The position numbers and the translations under genes are program-made. From Serratia marcescens (lineage in GTDB: Bacteria > Pseudomonadota > Gammaproteobacteria > Enterobacterales > Enterobacteriaceae): a DNA stretch of 64,000 nt. Under the pieces are notes generated by a model, which saw only the letters and a program-made list of their open reading frames with translations, was not told the DNA's origin and searched no databases. Shown here piece after piece: positions 31,711-41,523 of this stretch (position 1 is its first letter; every line of letters starts with the position of its first letter). The stretch lies in contig NZ_MJAO01000006.1 in NCBI RefSeq assembly GCF_001902635.1, forward strand, positions 62,001-126,000, written 5' to 3'.

Positions 31711-32369
31711 GACGAGGGTTCCAGACGGTAACCGATGCCGCGCACGGTGCGGATGCGATCCTTGCCCAGTTTGCGGCGCAGATTGTGAATGTGCACTTCC
31801 AGCGTATTGGAGCCTAAATCATCCTGCCAGGTGTAAAGGTCTTGCTGCAGCAACTCGCGATTGACCGTCTGCCCGGCGCGCATGATCAGGCGCGCCAGAA
31901 TGGCGAACTCTTTCGGCGTCACCTCCACCGGCTGCTGCAGCAGGTAGACCTGTTGGCTGGAGAGGTTCAGCTGCAGGTCGTCCACCTGCATCAGGTTGTC
32001 GCTGTGGCCCTGGTAGCGCCGCAGGAGGGCGCGCACCCGCGCCAGCAGCTCGACCAGCGCGAAGGGTTTGACCAGATAGTCGTCGGCGCCGGCGTCCAGA
32101 CCGTCGACGCGATCTTCCAGAGCGTCACGGGCGGTCAAGATCAACACCGGCAGATCGATCTGCTGGCGGCGCCACTGCCGCAGCAGCGCGGCGCCGTCCA
32201 TATCGGGCAAACCGAGGTCCAGGATCACCATGCTGTATTGGCTGGTGATGAGCAGGCTGTTGGCCTCCGCCGCCGTGGCGGCGCAGTCGCAGACATAGCC
32301 TTCGCCGGTCAGCGCCAGCGCGAGCCCCTGTTGCAGCAGTTCATCATCTTCAACGACCAGCAGCTTCAT
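31707..32369 (-). CDS. basR: Response regulator BasR (PmrA)
   Basis: 220 residues of OmpR/PhoB type: receiver domain with acidic pocket Glu-Asp-Asp (7-9), phosphoacceptor Asp51 in VILDLGLPDMDG and Lys in LVKPFAL, then a winged-helix domain ending NTLEVHIHNLRRKLGKDRIRTVRGIGYRL, close to E. coli BasR. Starts 8 nt after the dacB stop and overlaps basS. In E. coli basRS follows eptA; here the pair is attached to dacB. No PmrA-type operator was seen in the window. Confidence 0.86.
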   Translation of the reverse strand: MKLLVVEDDELLQQGLALALTGEGYVCDCAATAAEANSLLITSQYSMVILDLGLPDMDGAALLRQWRRQQIDLPVLILTARDALEDRVDGLDAGADDYLVKPFALVELLARVRALLRRYQGHSDNLMQVDDLQLNLSSQQVYLLQQPVEVTPKEFAILARLIMRAGQTVNRELLQQDLYTWQDDLGSNTLEVHIHNLRRKLGKDRIRTVRGIGYRLEPSS

Positions 32370-32377
32370 GACGATCC

Positions 32378-33811
32378 TCAGTTGTTCTGGTAAATATCGC
32401 GATACAGGCGGCTTTCGAAGCGCACCAGCGGCGCGCGGCGCTGTTTCTGGTCTTCCGGCGGCACGGCGTAACCGGAGAGATACTGGACGAACGCCATGCG
32501 CTGGCCGCTGGCGGTGGTAATGAAGCCCGCCAGGTTATACACGCCTTGCAGCGCGCCGGTTTTGGCCGACACTTTGCCGTCGACGCCGGCTTCGTGCAGG
32601 CCGCCGCGGTAGCGCAGGGTGCCGTCATAGCCGGACAGCGGCAGCATCGAGATAAAATTCAGCTCGTTGTCATGCTGCGCGATGTACTGCAGTGCCTGCA
32701 TCATGGTCGCCGGCGCCAACAGGTTGTGGCGCGACAGGCCGGAGCCGTCGGCGATGATGGTATTGCCCAGATCGATGCCGGCCTTCTGACGCAGCACCTG
32801 CCGCACCGCGTCGGAACCCGCTCGCCAGGTGCCCGGCACGCCGAAGCGTTCGTGGCCGATGGTGCGGAAGACGGTATCGGCGATCATGTTGTCCGATTTC
32901 TTCAGCATGATCTTCAACAGGTCGTGCAGCGGCGCCGATTGGGTTTGCGCGATCACCGTGCCGGTAATACCGGGGCGCGTCTGGCGCTTCAGGTGCCCGT
33001 CAATCTGGATGCCGGCCTGCGTCAGCTCATCTTTCAGGATGGCACCCGCATAGCTGGCACCGTTCTGGACGGCGAAGGCCAGCGGCAGCGGCTCGCTGCG
33101 CTGCGTCAGGCAGCCGGTCAGGGTAAAGCGGTTCAGTTCGCCCGGCACCACATCCAGTTCGCAGTACTGCGCTTCTGCGGAACCACGAGCCAGCGTGCGC
33201 ACTTGGCTGAACATATTGACCGGATAATAGGAAGCGACGCGGATAAACGCCATGTCGCCTGGATTCGGCGCGCTGTACAGCGAAACCGAGAAGCAGTTGC
33301 GATCGACGATCGCGGCAGCCGGCGGCGCGCTGAAGCATTGTGTCAGATCGTTCCACGGCCAACCGGGCGCTTTGTCATGGCTGGCGAAGACCGAGGTGTC
33401 GACCAGCACGTCGCCGCTGATTTGGCGCACGCCCTGTTTTTTCAGGACGGCCACCATATTGCGCAGGCTCTGGCGTTTGAAGGTCGGATCGCCGCTGAAA
33501 CGGGCGATCAGGTTACCGCGCAGCACGCCGTCGCGGATATCGCCCTGGCTCTCCAGCGTGGTGGTGAAACGGTAATCGGGCCCGAGTTGCAATAGCGCAG
33601 CCAGCGCCGTCAGCACTTTTTGGGTACTGGCCGGCAGCGCCATTTGCTGAGAGTGGTAATCGATCGTTGGCGTGCCGGCGCCGATTTTCTGAACGACCAG
33701 GGCAAGGTTGGCCCCATCAGGCAGATATTGTGTGTACTCTTCAACCGGGGCCGCATTCGCATTCAGAACAAATGCGCAAGCCAATGCACTGACAATTCGT
33801 GAAAAACGCAT
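32378..33811 (-). CDS. dacB: D-alanyl-D-alanine carboxypeptidase/endopeptidase DacB (PBP4)
   Basis: 477 residues with signal peptide (1-20, ending NANA). Serine-penicillin-binding protein motifs in order: SxxK as STQK (62-65), SDN in KKSDNMIAD, and KTG in SAKTGALQG. It trims and cleaves peptidoglycan peptide cross-links in the periplasm. Divergent from greA as in E. coli. It appears to head an operon with basR and basS, because only 8 nt separate dacB and basR. Confidence 0.97.
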   Translation of the reverse strand: MRFSRIVSALACAFVLNANAAPVEEYTQYLPDGANLALVVQKIGAGTPTIDYHSQQMALPASTQKVLTALAALLQLGPDYRFTTTLESQGDIRDGVLRGNLIARFSGDPTFKRQSLRNMVAVLKKQGVRQISGDVLVDTSVFASHDKAPGWPWNDLTQCFSAPPAAAIVDRNCFSVSLYSAPNPGDMAFIRVASYYPVNMFSQVRTLARGSAEAQYCELDVVPGELNRFTLTGCLTQRSEPLPLAFAVQNGASYAGAILKDELTQAGIQIDGHLKRQTRPGITGTVIAQTQSAPLHDLLKIMLKKSDNMIADTVFRTIGHERFGVPGTWRAGSDAVRQVLRQKAGIDLGNTIIADGSGLSRHNLLAPATMMQALQYIAQHDNELNFISMLPLSGYDGTLRYRGGLHEAGVDGKVSAKTGALQGVYNLAGFITTASGQRMAFVQYLSGYAVPPEDQKQRRAPLVRFESRLYRDIYQNN

Positions 33812-33876
33812 AATCTCGGGATAACAGCTGGATAACGTGCCGTCATACTACGGTGCAATCAGGGAAAAAGTAAACG

Positions 33877-33905
33877 ATGACCCTCAAGGAACTCTAGGCT
33901 AAAAT
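33877..33905 (+). promoter_or_regulatory. Candidate sigma-70 promoter of greA
   Basis: ATGACC at 33877-33882, 17-bp spacer, TAAAAT at 33900-33905, giving a leader of about 155 nt before greA. Confidence 0.5.
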
Positions 33906-33919
33906 GCGTATCAAAATGC

Positions 33920-33970
33920 AAAACCGATCTTGGCTTGGACCCCGTTCCGAGTCAGGTTTCTTTTGTTTGT
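33920..33970 (+). ncRNA. Possible GraL-like attenuated leader RNA of greA
   Basis: In E. coli, early termination in the greA leader yields the small RNA GraL. Here the leader can form AAACC/GGTTT and CTTGG/CCGAG stems separated by an internal loop and followed by TTTCTTTTGTTTG, a terminator-like arrangement. The stem is weak and I did not fold alternatives. Confidence 0.3.
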
Positions 33971-34067
33971 CGCCTGGAGGCGGGGGGCGGTAAGCCAACC
34001 GTGTTTTCATACGAATACGTCAGGATGACGGTTATTTGAACAGGAAAGATTTAGAGGTATTTATACG

Positions 34068-34544
34068 ATGAACCAAATTCCGATGACCTTGTTTGGCGCT
34101 GAAAAACTGCGCGAAGAGCTTGAATATCTGAAAAGCGTGCGCCGCCCGAAAATCATTGCGGACATCGCTGATGCCCGCGAGCACGGCGATTTGAAAGAGA
34201 ATGCCGAGTACCACGCCGCCCGCGAACAGCAGGGTTTCTGCGAAGGCCGCATTCAGGAAATCGAAGCCAAGCTGTCCAATGCTCAGGTGATCGATATCAC
34301 CAAGATGCCGAACACCGGCCGGGTGATCTTCGGCGCCACCGTGTCGGTGATGAATCTGGACAGTGAAGAAGAAGTGACTTACCGCATCGTTGGCGACGAC
34401 GAGGCTGACTTCAAGAAAAATCTGATTTCGGTAAACTCGCCGATGGCGCGCGGTCTGATCGGCAAAGAGCAAGACGATGTGGTGGTGATCAAAACCCCAG
34501 GTGGCGATGTGGAATACGAGATCCTGAAGGTCGAGTATCTCTGA
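34068..34544 (+). CDS. greA: Transcription elongation factor GreA
   Basis: 158 residues, the standard length. N-terminal antiparallel coiled coil (about 1-75) with the acidic tip region [15 protein letters not shown], and a C-terminal FKBP-like domain. GreA enters the RNA polymerase secondary channel and stimulates cleavage of backtracked RNA. Divergent from dacB, with a long leader upstream. Confidence 0.98.
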   Translation: MNQIPMTLFGAEKLREELEYLKSVRRPKIIADIADAREHGDLKENAEYHAAREQQGFCEGRIQEIEAKLSNAQVIDITKMPNTGRVIFGATVSVMNLDSEEEVTYRIVGDDEADFKKNLISVNSPMARGLIGKEQDDVVVIKTPGGDVEYEILKVEYL

Positions 34545-34589
34545 TGAGCCCCGTTGGTCATTAATGCGCCAACGTTTTGTAAAGATAGG

Positions 34590-34613
34590 AAAAAGGCCGC
34601 AAGCGGCCTTTTA
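34590..34613. terminator. Terminator after greA (shared with yhbY)
   Basis: AAAAAGGCCGC / GCGGCCTTTT (about 34590-34612); A run before and T run after, so it works for both convergent genes. Confidence 0.85.
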
Positions 34614-34656
34614 TCTTCGTCAGGCGCATGGCACCTTTTCGTTAACCTGATGGTTA

Positions 34657-34950
34657 TTAACGCGGTAGACTGATCTTGCGCTCTTTCGACGGGCGGTAAA
34701 GAATAAGCGTACTACCGATAACTTGCACATTACAGGCGCCCGTTTCACGCACGATAGCATCGGCGATCAGGGTCTTGGTTTCGCGATCTTCAGCGGCGAT
34801 TTTTACCTTGATCAGCTCATGATGCTCCAGAGCCTGTTCAATTTCAGCCAGCACCCCTTCGGTAAGACCGTTATTGCCCAGCATCACCACCGGTTTTAAC
34901 GGATGTGCCAGGCCTTTCAGGTGCTGTTTTTGTTTGTTATTCAGATTCAT
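34657..34950 (-). CDS. yhbY: CRM-domain RNA-binding protein YhbY
   Basis: 97 residues with a single CRM domain (starting MNLNNKQKQHLKGLAHPLKPVVMLGNNGL), including the GxxG-type MLGNNG loop. YhbY associates with pre-50S ribosomal particles in E. coli. Divergent from rlmE, another 50S maturation gene, with about 140 nt between starts. Conserved order greA-yhbY-rlmE-ftsH. Confidence 0.93.
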   Translation of the reverse strand: MNLNNKQKQHLKGLAHPLKPVVMLGNNGLTEGVLAEIEQALEHHELIKVKIAAEDRETKTLIADAIVRETGACNVQVIGSTLILYRPSKERKISLPR

Positions 34951-35093
34951 TGTCTTTTTTGCTTAAGTTGGGATTGAAAACGGTACATTCTACCGCCATC
35001 TCATGTATATCACCAAATCGGTCTTCACCGGTGTGAGTCTACGTGAGCAGCGAACCTGACATAAGACTCTTTTTATGATAGTTGGAAAACGAG

Positions 35094-35723
35094 ATGGCTA
35101 ATAAAAAGCGTTCGGCTAGCTCCAGTCGCTGGTTACAAGAACACTTTAGCGATAAATATGTACAGCAGGCGCAGAAAAAAGGACTGCGTTCCCGCGCCTG
35201 GTTTAAACTTGATGAAATACAGCAGAGCGACAAACTGTTCAAGCCGGGCATGACCGTGGTTGACCTCGGCGCCGCGCCGGGCGGGTGGTCGCAGTACGTG
35301 GTGACCCAAATCGGCGGTACCGGTCGCATCATCGCCTGTGATATTTTGCCAATGGATCCTATCGTTGGCGTCGATTTCCTTCAGGGCGATTTTCGTGATG
35401 AACTGGTGCTGAAGGCGCTGTTGGAACGAGTAGGCGAAAGTAAGGTTCAGGTGGTCATGTCCGATATGGCCCCGAATATGAGTGGCACCCCGGCCGTCGA
35501 TATTCCAAGGTCGATGTATCTGGTGGAGTTGGCGCTGGATATGTGTCGTGATGTCCTCGCACCAGGCGGAAGTTTCCTGGTGAAGGTGTTCCAGGGAGAT
35601 GGCTTTGACGAGTACCTACGGGAAATTCGCTCCCTGTTTACGAAGGTTAAGATTCGTAAGCCTGACGCTTCCCGCGCCCGTTCGCGCGAAGTGTACATTG
35701 TAGCGACAGGGCGCAAACTGTAG
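35094..35723 (+). CDS. rlmE: 23S rRNA (uridine-2'-O-) methyltransferase RlmE (FtsJ/RrmJ)
   Basis: 209 residues from ATG 35094, the E. coli length. SAM-dependent methyltransferase with [15 protein letters not shown] (the SAM loop) and the K-D-K-E catalytic residues of the family (Lys in SRAWFKLDE, Asp in [10 protein letters not shown], Lys in LVKVFQG, Glu near the end). It methylates U2552 of 23S rRNA. Forms an operon with ftsH, 47 nt downstream. Confidence 0.98.
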   Translation: MANKKRSASSSRWLQEHFSDKYVQQAQKKGLRSRAWFKLDEIQQSDKLFKPGMTVVDLGAAPGGWSQYVVTQIGGTGRIIACDILPMDPIVGVDFLQGDFRDELVLKALLERVGESKVQVVMSDMAPNMSGTPAVDIPRSMYLVELALDMCRDVLAPGGSFLVKVFQGDGFDEYLREIRSLFTKVKIRKPDASRARSREVYIVATGRKL

Positions 35724-35770
35724 TACCCTAACGCTGTTTGTTAACACAGTTGTAAGATGAGGTTAATCCC

Positions 35771-37711
35771 TTGAGTGACATGGCGAAAAACCTAATTCTC
35801 TGGTTAGTCATCGCGGTAGTGTTGATGTCTGTATTCCAGAGCTTTGGGCCCAGCGAGTCGAATGGCCGTAGGGTGGATTACTCTACCTTCATGTCCGAAC
35901 TGACCCAGGACCAGGTTCGCGAAGCGCGAATCAACGGACGTGAAATTAACGTTACCAAGAAAGACAGTAACAAATACACGACCTACATCCCTGTCAACGA
36001 TCCCAAGTTGCTGGATACGTTGTTAACGAAGAACGTGAAAGTTGTCGGCGAGCCGCCTGAAGAGCCGAGCCTGTTGGCTTCTATCTTTATCTCTTGGTTC
36101 CCGATGCTGTTGCTGATCGGGGTTTGGATCTTCTTTATGCGGCAAATGCAGGGCGGCGGCGGCAAGGGCGCGATGTCCTTCGGCAAGAGCAAGGCCCGCA
36201 TGCTGACGGAAGACCAGATCAAGACCACTTTCGCCGATGTCGCCGGTTGTGACGAAGCGAAAGAAGAGGTGAGCGAACTGGTGGAATACCTGCGCGAGCC
36301 GAGCCGTTTCCAGAAATTGGGCGGCAAGATCCCGAAAGGCGTGCTGATGGTTGGCCCGCCGGGGACCGGTAAAACCCTGTTGGCGAAAGCGATCGCCGGC
36401 GAAGCGAAGGTGCCGTTCTTCACCATCTCCGGTTCCGACTTCGTCGAAATGTTCGTCGGCGTGGGCGCATCTCGCGTGCGCGACATGTTCGAACAAGCGA
36501 AGAAAGCCGCGCCGTGCATCATCTTCATCGATGAAATCGACGCCGTCGGCCGCCAGCGTGGCGCCGGCCTGGGTGGTGGTCACGATGAGCGTGAGCAGAC
36601 CCTGAACCAGATGCTGGTTGAGATGGACGGTTTCGAAGGCAACGAGGGCATTATCGTCATCGCGGCCACCAACCGTCCGGACGTGCTTGACCCGGCGCTG
36701 CTGCGTCCAGGCCGTTTCGACCGTCAGGTTGTGGTAGGGCTGCCGGATGTGCGTGGTCGTGAGCAGATTCTGAAGGTGCACATGCGCCGTGTGCCGCTGG
36801 CCGCCGACATCGACGCCTCCGTCATTGCGCGCGGTACGCCGGGCTTCTCCGGTGCTGACCTGGCCAACCTGGTTAACGAAGCGGCACTGTTCGCCGCCCG
36901 TGGCAACAAGCGTGTGGTGTCGATGGTGGAGTTCGAGAAAGCCAAAGACAAGATCATGATGGGTGCAGAACGTCGCTCCATGGTGATGACCGAAGCGCAG
37001 AAAGAGTCGACCGCGTATCACGAAGCGGGCCACGCCATCATCGGCCGCCTGGTTCCTGAACACGATCCGGTGCACAAGGTCACTATCATTCCTCGTGGCC
37101 GGGCGCTCGGTGTGACCTTCTTCCTGCCGGAAGGGGACGCGATCAGCGCCAGCCGTCAGAAGCTGGAGAGCCAAATCTCCACCCTGTACGGCGGCCGTTT
37201 GGCGGAAGAGATCATCTACGGGCCGGAAAAAGTTTCTACCGGTGCGTCGAACGACATCAAAGTGGCGACCTCCATCGCCCGCAACATGGTGACCCAATGG
37301 GGCTTCTCCGAGAAGCTGGGGCCGCTGCTGTATGCGGAAGAAGAGGGCGAAGTGTTCCTGGGCCGCTCCGTGGCCAAGGCGAAGCACATGTCGGATGAAA
37401 CCGCGCGCATCATCGACCAGGAAGTGAAGTCGCTGATCGAACGCAACTATGTCCGCGCACGCACGCTGCTGATGGAAAACATGGACATCCTGCACTCGAT
37501 GAAGGATGCGCTGATGAAGTACGAAACCATCGATGCGCCGCAGATCGACGATCTGATGAACCGCAAAGATGTGCGTCCGCCGGCGGGCTGGGACGATGCG
37601 AACAAAGGCAACAACTCCGACAACGGCGGCACCCCGAAAGCCCCGACGCCGGCAGATGAGCCACGCACCCCAACGCCGGGCAACACCTTGTCCGAACAGC
37701 TCGACAAGTAA
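35771..37711 (+). CDS. ftsH: ATP-dependent zinc metalloprotease FtsH
   Basis: 646 residues from TTG 35771, favoured because TGAGG lies 8 nt upstream; ATG 35780 (MAKNLILW) is the alternative and lies 17 nt from that site. Two transmembrane helices (about 7-25 and 102-123) flank a periplasmic domain; then an AAA ATPase with Walker A GPPGTGKT (about 195-202) and the zinc motif HEAGH (417-421). It degrades membrane proteins, LpxC and sigma-32 at the inner membrane. Confidence 0.97.
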   Translation: MSDMAKNLILWLVIAVVLMSVFQSFGPSESNGRRVDYSTFMSELTQDQVREARINGREINVTKKDSNKYTTYIPVNDPKLLDTLLTKNVKVVGEPPEEPSLLASIFISWFPMLLLIGVWIFFMRQMQGGGGKGAMSFGKSKARMLTEDQIKTTFADVAGCDEAKEEVSELVEYLREPSRFQKLGGKIPKGVLMVGPPGTGKTLLAKAIAGEAKVPFFTISGSDFVEMFVGVGASRVRDMFEQAKKAAPCIIFIDEIDAVGRQRGAGLGGGHDEREQTLNQMLVEMDGFEGNEGIIVIAATNRPDVLDPALLRPGRFDRQVVVGLPDVRGREQILKVHMRRVPLAADIDASVIARGTPGFSGADLANLVNEAALFAARGNKRVVSMVEFEKAKDKIMMGAERRSMVMTEAQKESTAYHEAGHAIIGRLVPEHDPVHKVTIIPRGRALGVTFFLPEGDAISASRQKLESQISTLYGGRLAEEIIYGPEKVSTGASNDIKVATSIARNMVTQWGFSEKLGPLLYAEEEGEVFLGRSVAKAKHMSDETARIIDQEVKSLIERNYVRARTLLMENMDILHSMKDALMKYETIDAPQIDDLMNRKDVRPPAGWDDANKGNNSDNGGTPKAPTPADEPRTPTPGNTLSEQLDK

Positions 37712-37732
37712 CAGCGGCTGTGTAATAACATC

Positions 37733-37760
37733 AAACCCCGGTACGCCGGGGTTTTTTTTT
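37733..37760 (+). terminator. Intrinsic terminator after ftsH
   Basis: CCCCGG / CCGGGG (37736-37741 with 37746-37751), TACG loop, then nine T. folP transcription may include read-through. Confidence 0.88.
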
Positions 37761-37803
37761 GCCCGGCGGGCAGTGAACCAGGCAACAGTAAGGTGGAACA
37801 ACC

Positions 37804-38640
37804 ATGCAGTTAACCGTGCGCGACATGACGCTCAACCTCTCCTATCCGCAGGTGATGGGTATCCTCAACGTGACGCCGGATTCGTTTTCCGACGGCGGCC
37901 GTCACAACACCCTGAATCAGGCGTTGCTGCATGCACATGCGTTGATTTCGGCCGGCGCCACGATGATCGATGTCGGTGGTGAATCTACCCGGCCGGGAGC
38001 GGCGGAAGTCAGCGAAGAGGAGGAACTGGAACGAGTCGTGCCGGTGGTTGAGGCCCTGGCGCAGCGTTTTGAAGTCTTTATCTCGGTCGACACGTCGAAA
38101 GCGGGGGTGATCCGCGAATCGGCGCGGGCCGGGGCGCATTTGATCAACGATATCCGCTCGTTGCAGGAGCCGGGTGCCCTGGCGGCGGCGGCGGAAAGCG
38201 GTTTGCCGGTTTGCCTGATGCATATGCAGGGGCAGCCTCGCACTATGCAGCAGGCACCGCAATACGACGATTTGATCGCCGATGTTCAGGCGTTTTTCGA
38301 GCACCATATCCGGCGCTGCAACGAGGCGGGGATAACAAATCAGAAATTGCTGCTCGACCCCGGCTTCGGTTTCGGTAAAAATTTGGCGCACAACTATCAG
38401 CTTCTGGCCCGGTTGTCAGAGTTTCATCGTTTTGGTTTACCGCTGTTAGTGGGCATGTCGCGCAAATCGATGATTGGACAACTGCTGAACGTGCCGCCGG
38501 AACAACGGGTTATCGGCAGCGTGGCCTGTGCGGTGATCGCGGCGATGCAGGGCGCGCAGATTGTCAGAGTGCATGATGTTAAAGAAACCGTCGAGGCGAT
38601 GCGCGTCGTCGAGGCAACACTTTCAGCTAAAGGACAGTAG
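37804..38640 (+). CDS. folP: Dihydropteroate synthase
   Basis: 278 residues, a TIM-barrel enzyme with the pterin-binding loop [11 protein letters not shown] (22-32) and the [11 protein letters not shown] motif near 56-66. It joins para-aminobenzoate to dihydropterin pyrophosphate in folate synthesis and is the target of sulfonamides. glmM follows after 4 nt, so the two are translated from one message, as in E. coli. Confidence 0.97.
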   Translation: MQLTVRDMTLNLSYPQVMGILNVTPDSFSDGGRHNTLNQALLHAHALISAGATMIDVGGESTRPGAAEVSEEEELERVVPVVEALAQRFEVFISVDTSKAGVIRESARAGAHLINDIRSLQEPGALAAAAESGLPVCLMHMQGQPRTMQQAPQYDDLIADVQAFFEHHIRRCNEAGITNQKLLLDPGFGFGKNLAHNYQLLARLSEFHRFGLPLLVGMSRKSMIGQLLNVPPEQRVIGSVACAVIAAMQGAQIVRVHDVKETVEAMRVVEATLSAKGQ

Positions 38641-38644
38641 AAAC

Positions 38645-39982
38645 ATGAGCGAGCGTAAATATTTTGGCACCGACGGTATCCGCGGCAAGGTCGGGGACAG
38701 CCCAATCACCCCGGACTTCGTGCTGAAGCTGGGCTGGGCGGCCGGCAAGGTGCTGGCGCGTCACGGTTCGCGCAAGATCATCATCGGCAAGGATACGCGC
38801 ATCTCCGGTTACATGCTGGAGTCCGCGCTGGAAGCCGGGCTGGCGGCTGCAGGGCTCTCCGCGTCCTTTACCGGGCCGATGCCGACCCCGGCGGTAGCCT
38901 ATCTGACGCGCACCTTCCGCGCCGAAGCGGGCATCGTCATCTCCGCTTCGCATAACCCGTTCTACGACAACGGCATCAAGTTCTTCTCGATCGACGGCGC
39001 TAAGCTGCCGGACAACGTTGAAGAGGCGATAGAAGCCGAGATGGAAAAACCGCTGACCTGCGTAGAGTCCGCCGAGCTGGGTAAAGCCAGCCGCATCATC
39101 GATGCCGCCGGCCGCTATATCGAATTCTGCAAAGGCACCTTCCCGAGCGAACTGAGCCTGAAGGGGCTGAAAATTGTGGTCGACTGCGCCAACGGCGCGA
39201 CTTACCACATCGCGCCGAGCGTGCTGCGCGAGCTGGGCGCCACGGTGATCGCCATCGGCGTTGAGCCGGACGGCATGAATATCAACGAAAAATGTGGTGC
39301 TACCGACGTACGCCAACTGCAGGAGCGCGTGCTGCAAGAAAAAGCGCACGTCGGCCTGGCGTTCGACGGCGACGGCGACCGCGTGATGATGGTAGATCAC
39401 CTGGGCAATAAGGTGGACGGCGACCAGATCCTGTACATCATCGCCCGCGAAGGCCTGCGCCAGGGCCAGCTGCGCGGCGGCGCAGTCGGCACCCTGATGA
39501 GCAATATGGGGCTGGAACTGGCGTTGAAACAGCTGGGCATTCCGTTCGCTCGCGCTAAAGTGGGCGACCGTTATGTTCTGGAGAAGCTGCAGGAGCTGGG
39601 CTGGCGCATCGGGGCGGAAAACTCCGGCCACGTGATTCTGCTGGATAAAACCACCACCGGCGACGGCATCGTAGCCGGGCTGCAGGTGCTGACCGCCATG
39701 GTGCGCAACGACATGAGCCTGCATGACCTGTGCAGCGGCATGAAGCTGTTGCCGCAGATCCTGGTTAACGTGCGCTTTGCCGGTGAACACAACCCGCTGG
39801 AGTCCGAAGACGTACGCAAGATCACCGCGCAGGTGGAGGCCGAACTGGCCGGCCGCGGGCGGGTGTTGCTGCGTAAGTCGGGCACCGAACCGCTGATCCG
39901 CGTGATGGTGGAAGGTGAAGACGAGCAGCAGGTGACTGCGCTGGCGCATCGCATCGCCGACGCGGTGAAATCCGCAGGTTAA
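38645..39982 (+). CDS. glmM: Phosphoglucosamine mutase GlmM
   Basis: 445 residues from ATG 38645 (the longer frame from 38561 overlaps folP and is not used). Phosphohexomutase fold with active Ser102 in [12 protein letters not shown], the metal loop DGDGDR and the phosphate-binding [12 protein letters not shown] near the end. It converts glucosamine-6-phosphate to glucosamine-1-phosphate for UDP-GlcNAc. Essential for murein and LPS synthesis. Confidence 0.98.
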   Translation: MSERKYFGTDGIRGKVGDSPITPDFVLKLGWAAGKVLARHGSRKIIIGKDTRISGYMLESALEAGLAAAGLSASFTGPMPTPAVAYLTRTFRAEAGIVISASHNPFYDNGIKFFSIDGAKLPDNVEEAIEAEMEKPLTCVESAELGKASRIIDAAGRYIEFCKGTFPSELSLKGLKIVVDCANGATYHIAPSVLRELGATVIAIGVEPDGMNINEKCGATDVRQLQERVLQEKAHVGLAFDGDGDRVMMVDHLGNKVDGDQILYIIAREGLRQGQLRGGAVGTLMSNMGLELALKQLGIPFARAKVGDRYVLEKLQELGWRIGAENSGHVILLDKTTTGDGIVAGLQVLTAMVRNDMSLHDLCSGMKLLPQILVNVRFAGEHNPLESEDVRKITAQVEAELAGRGRVLLRKSGTEPLIRVMVEGEDEQQVTALAHRIADAVKSAG

Positions 39983-39998
39983 AACAGACAGTTAACCG

Positions 39999-40045
39999 CC
40001 GGGCTCGGTGAGGCCGAGCCCGGATGGGCGATTGTTGGCGTTTTT
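39999..40045 (+). terminator. Hairpin, possible terminator after glmM
   Basis: Perfect 10-bp stem CCGGGCTCGG / CCGAGCCCGG (39999-40008 with 40014-40023). The nearest T run (TTTTTTT) starts only about 18 nt later, so termination efficiency is uncertain. Confidence 0.5.
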
Positions 40046-40202
40046 TTCCGCAAACGCGCCGGCGGCTGCAAATTGCCCTTGCGCGGGTTGGCGGCTTTGG
40101 TTAGTATTCACACCCGCTTCGGTAGGCAGTTTATAAAAACGCCTGCTTGATGAGTGTGAAGCATTTGGCATGCGGTTAGGCCGCAAGGATACGGGTACTA
40201 CT

Positions 40203-40538
40203 ATGTACGAAGCTCTTCTGGTAATTTTCCTGCTGATCTCAATCGGGCTGGTTGCTCTGATTATGCTGCAGCAAGGTAAAGGCGCTGATATGGGAGCCTC
40301 TTTCGGAGCAGGTGCATCAGGCACATTGTTCGGTTCGAGTGGTTCCGGTAACTTTATGACCCGCATGACTGCTGTGCTGGCGACGTTGTTCTTCGTCATT
40401 AGCCTGATTCTGGGCAACCTCAGCAGCAACCAAAGCAAGAAAGGCAGCGAGTGGGAAAATTTGGGTCAGCCAGTGAAAACTGAGCAGACGACCGCGCCGG
40501 CGGCACCCGCCAAACCGAGCAGCGATATCCCGCAGTAA
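40203..40538 (+). CDS. secG: Protein-export membrane protein SecG
   Basis: 111 residues from ATG 40203 (E. coli 110). Two transmembrane helices (about 2-21 and 54-73) around the conserved QQGKGADMGASFGAGAS cytoplasmic loop, then a Pro/Ala-rich hydrophilic tail ending SSDIPQ. A small partner of SecYE that improves protein translocation. The upstream in-frame start at 40170 is not used in relatives. tRNA-Leu lies 70 nt downstream, as in E. coli. Confidence 0.97.
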   Translation: MYEALLVIFLLISIGLVALIMLQQGKGADMGASFGAGASGTLFGSSGSGNFMTRMTAVLATLFFVISLILGNLSSNQSKKGSEWENLGQPVKTEQTTAPAAPAKPSSDIPQ

Positions 40539-40608
40539 GCCGCAATAAAGTTTGAAAACGGTGGTTGTGAACTCGAAAGAACAACGGCCGTTAGCAGTAA
40601 GAATCAGT

Positions 40609-40695
40609 ACCGAGGTGGTGGAATTGGTAGACACGCTACCTTGAGGTGGTAGTGCCCTAACGGGCTTGTGGGTTCGAGTCCCATCCTCGGTACCA
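40609..40695 (+). tRNA. leuU: tRNA-Leu (anticodon GAG)
   Basis: 87 nt class II tRNA. Acceptor ACCGAGG pairs with CCTCGGT, discriminator A, encoded CCA at 40693-40695. Anticodon loop TTGAGGT (40641-40647) gives GAG; a long variable arm (GTGCCCTAACGGGCTTGTG region) follows. T arm GGGTTCGAGTCCC. It corresponds to E. coli leuU, which also sits next to secG; the first pair here is A-U instead of G-U. Confidence 0.97.
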
Positions 40696-40755
40696 AATCC
40701 CAGAGATAACTTGCAATTTTGCGATTATCGGCGTAGTATTTGCCACGTTTTCGGA

Positions 40756-40832
<77 letters not shown>

Positions 40833-40962
40833 CTTTCCTTTAAGTGTTTATTTTCAAATACACTTTTCGATTGAAATCCGCTTTTCTCGATCAACATTTG
40901 AAAATGACACTTGCTCGAAAGTTGTACCGAGGCCGCCTAGCGGCAAACAGGGTCCAGTTGCA

Positions 40963-40992
40963 CAAAGCCCCGAATTTTCGGGGTTTTTTGTT
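40963..40992 (+). terminator. Terminator/attenuator between metY and rimP
   Basis: Stem AAAGCCCCGAA / TTCGGGGTTTT across a short loop (about 40964-40988), with a TTTTTT tail. It would separate tRNA from mRNA transcription, with partial read-through into rimP. Confidence 0.8.
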
Positions 40993-41049
40993 ATTTGGCA
41001 ACAGAATCACTGGGCTATTTAGCCCTTTTTTTATGTCTTGGGGGTGGGC

Positions 41050-41502
41050 TTGTCCACATTAGAGCAAAAGTTAACAGAGATGCTTTCGGCACCGGTAGAA
41101 GCGTTGGGCTTTGAGCTTGTAGGCATCGAATTCATTCGTGCGCGCCAATCGACGCTCCGCATCTATATTGATAGTGATAACGGCATCAATGTTGATGATT
41201 GCGCTGATGTCAGCCACCAGGTCAGCGCTGTATTGGACGTCGAAGATCCAATCACGGTCGCTTACAACTTGGAAGTTTCCTCTCCTGGCCTTGAGCGCCC
41301 GATGTTCACCGCAGAGCACTATACGCGTTTCCTCGGTGAAGAAGTCAGCCTGGTCCTGCGCATGGCGGTACAGAACCGTCGCAAGTGGCAGGGTATTATC
41401 AAGTCTGTCGAAGGCGAGATGATCACGGTGACTGTGGAAGGGAAAGATGAAGTGTTCGCGCTGAGCAACATCCAGAAAGCGAACCTGGTACCCCACTTTT
41501 AA
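41050..41502 (+). CDS. rimP: Ribosome maturation factor RimP
   Basis: 150 residues from TTG 41050, which gives the E. coli length and N-terminus ([12 protein letters not shown]); an in-frame start at 41038 would add four residues. N-terminal alpha/beta domain and C-terminal Sm-like barrel, ending QKANLVPHF. Needed for late 30S assembly, with S12 as its known binding partner. First protein gene of the metY-rimP-nusA-infB operon; nusA follows after 21 nt. Confidence 0.95.
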   Translation: MSTLEQKLTEMLSAPVEALGFELVGIEFIRARQSTLRIYIDSDNGINVDDCADVSHQVSAVLDVEDPITVAYNLEVSSPGLERPMFTAEHYTRFLGEEVSLVLRMAVQNRRKWQGIIKSVEGEMITVTVEGKDEVFALSNIQKANLVPHF

Positions 41503-41523
41503 AGTTTGGAAGAGGCAACTAGG

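Noticed and set aside
36023-37801. 592-codon open frame opposite ftsH
   Set aside because: Composition bias (His, Arg, Phe, Val) and exact coverage of a well-conserved gene indicate a shadow frame.
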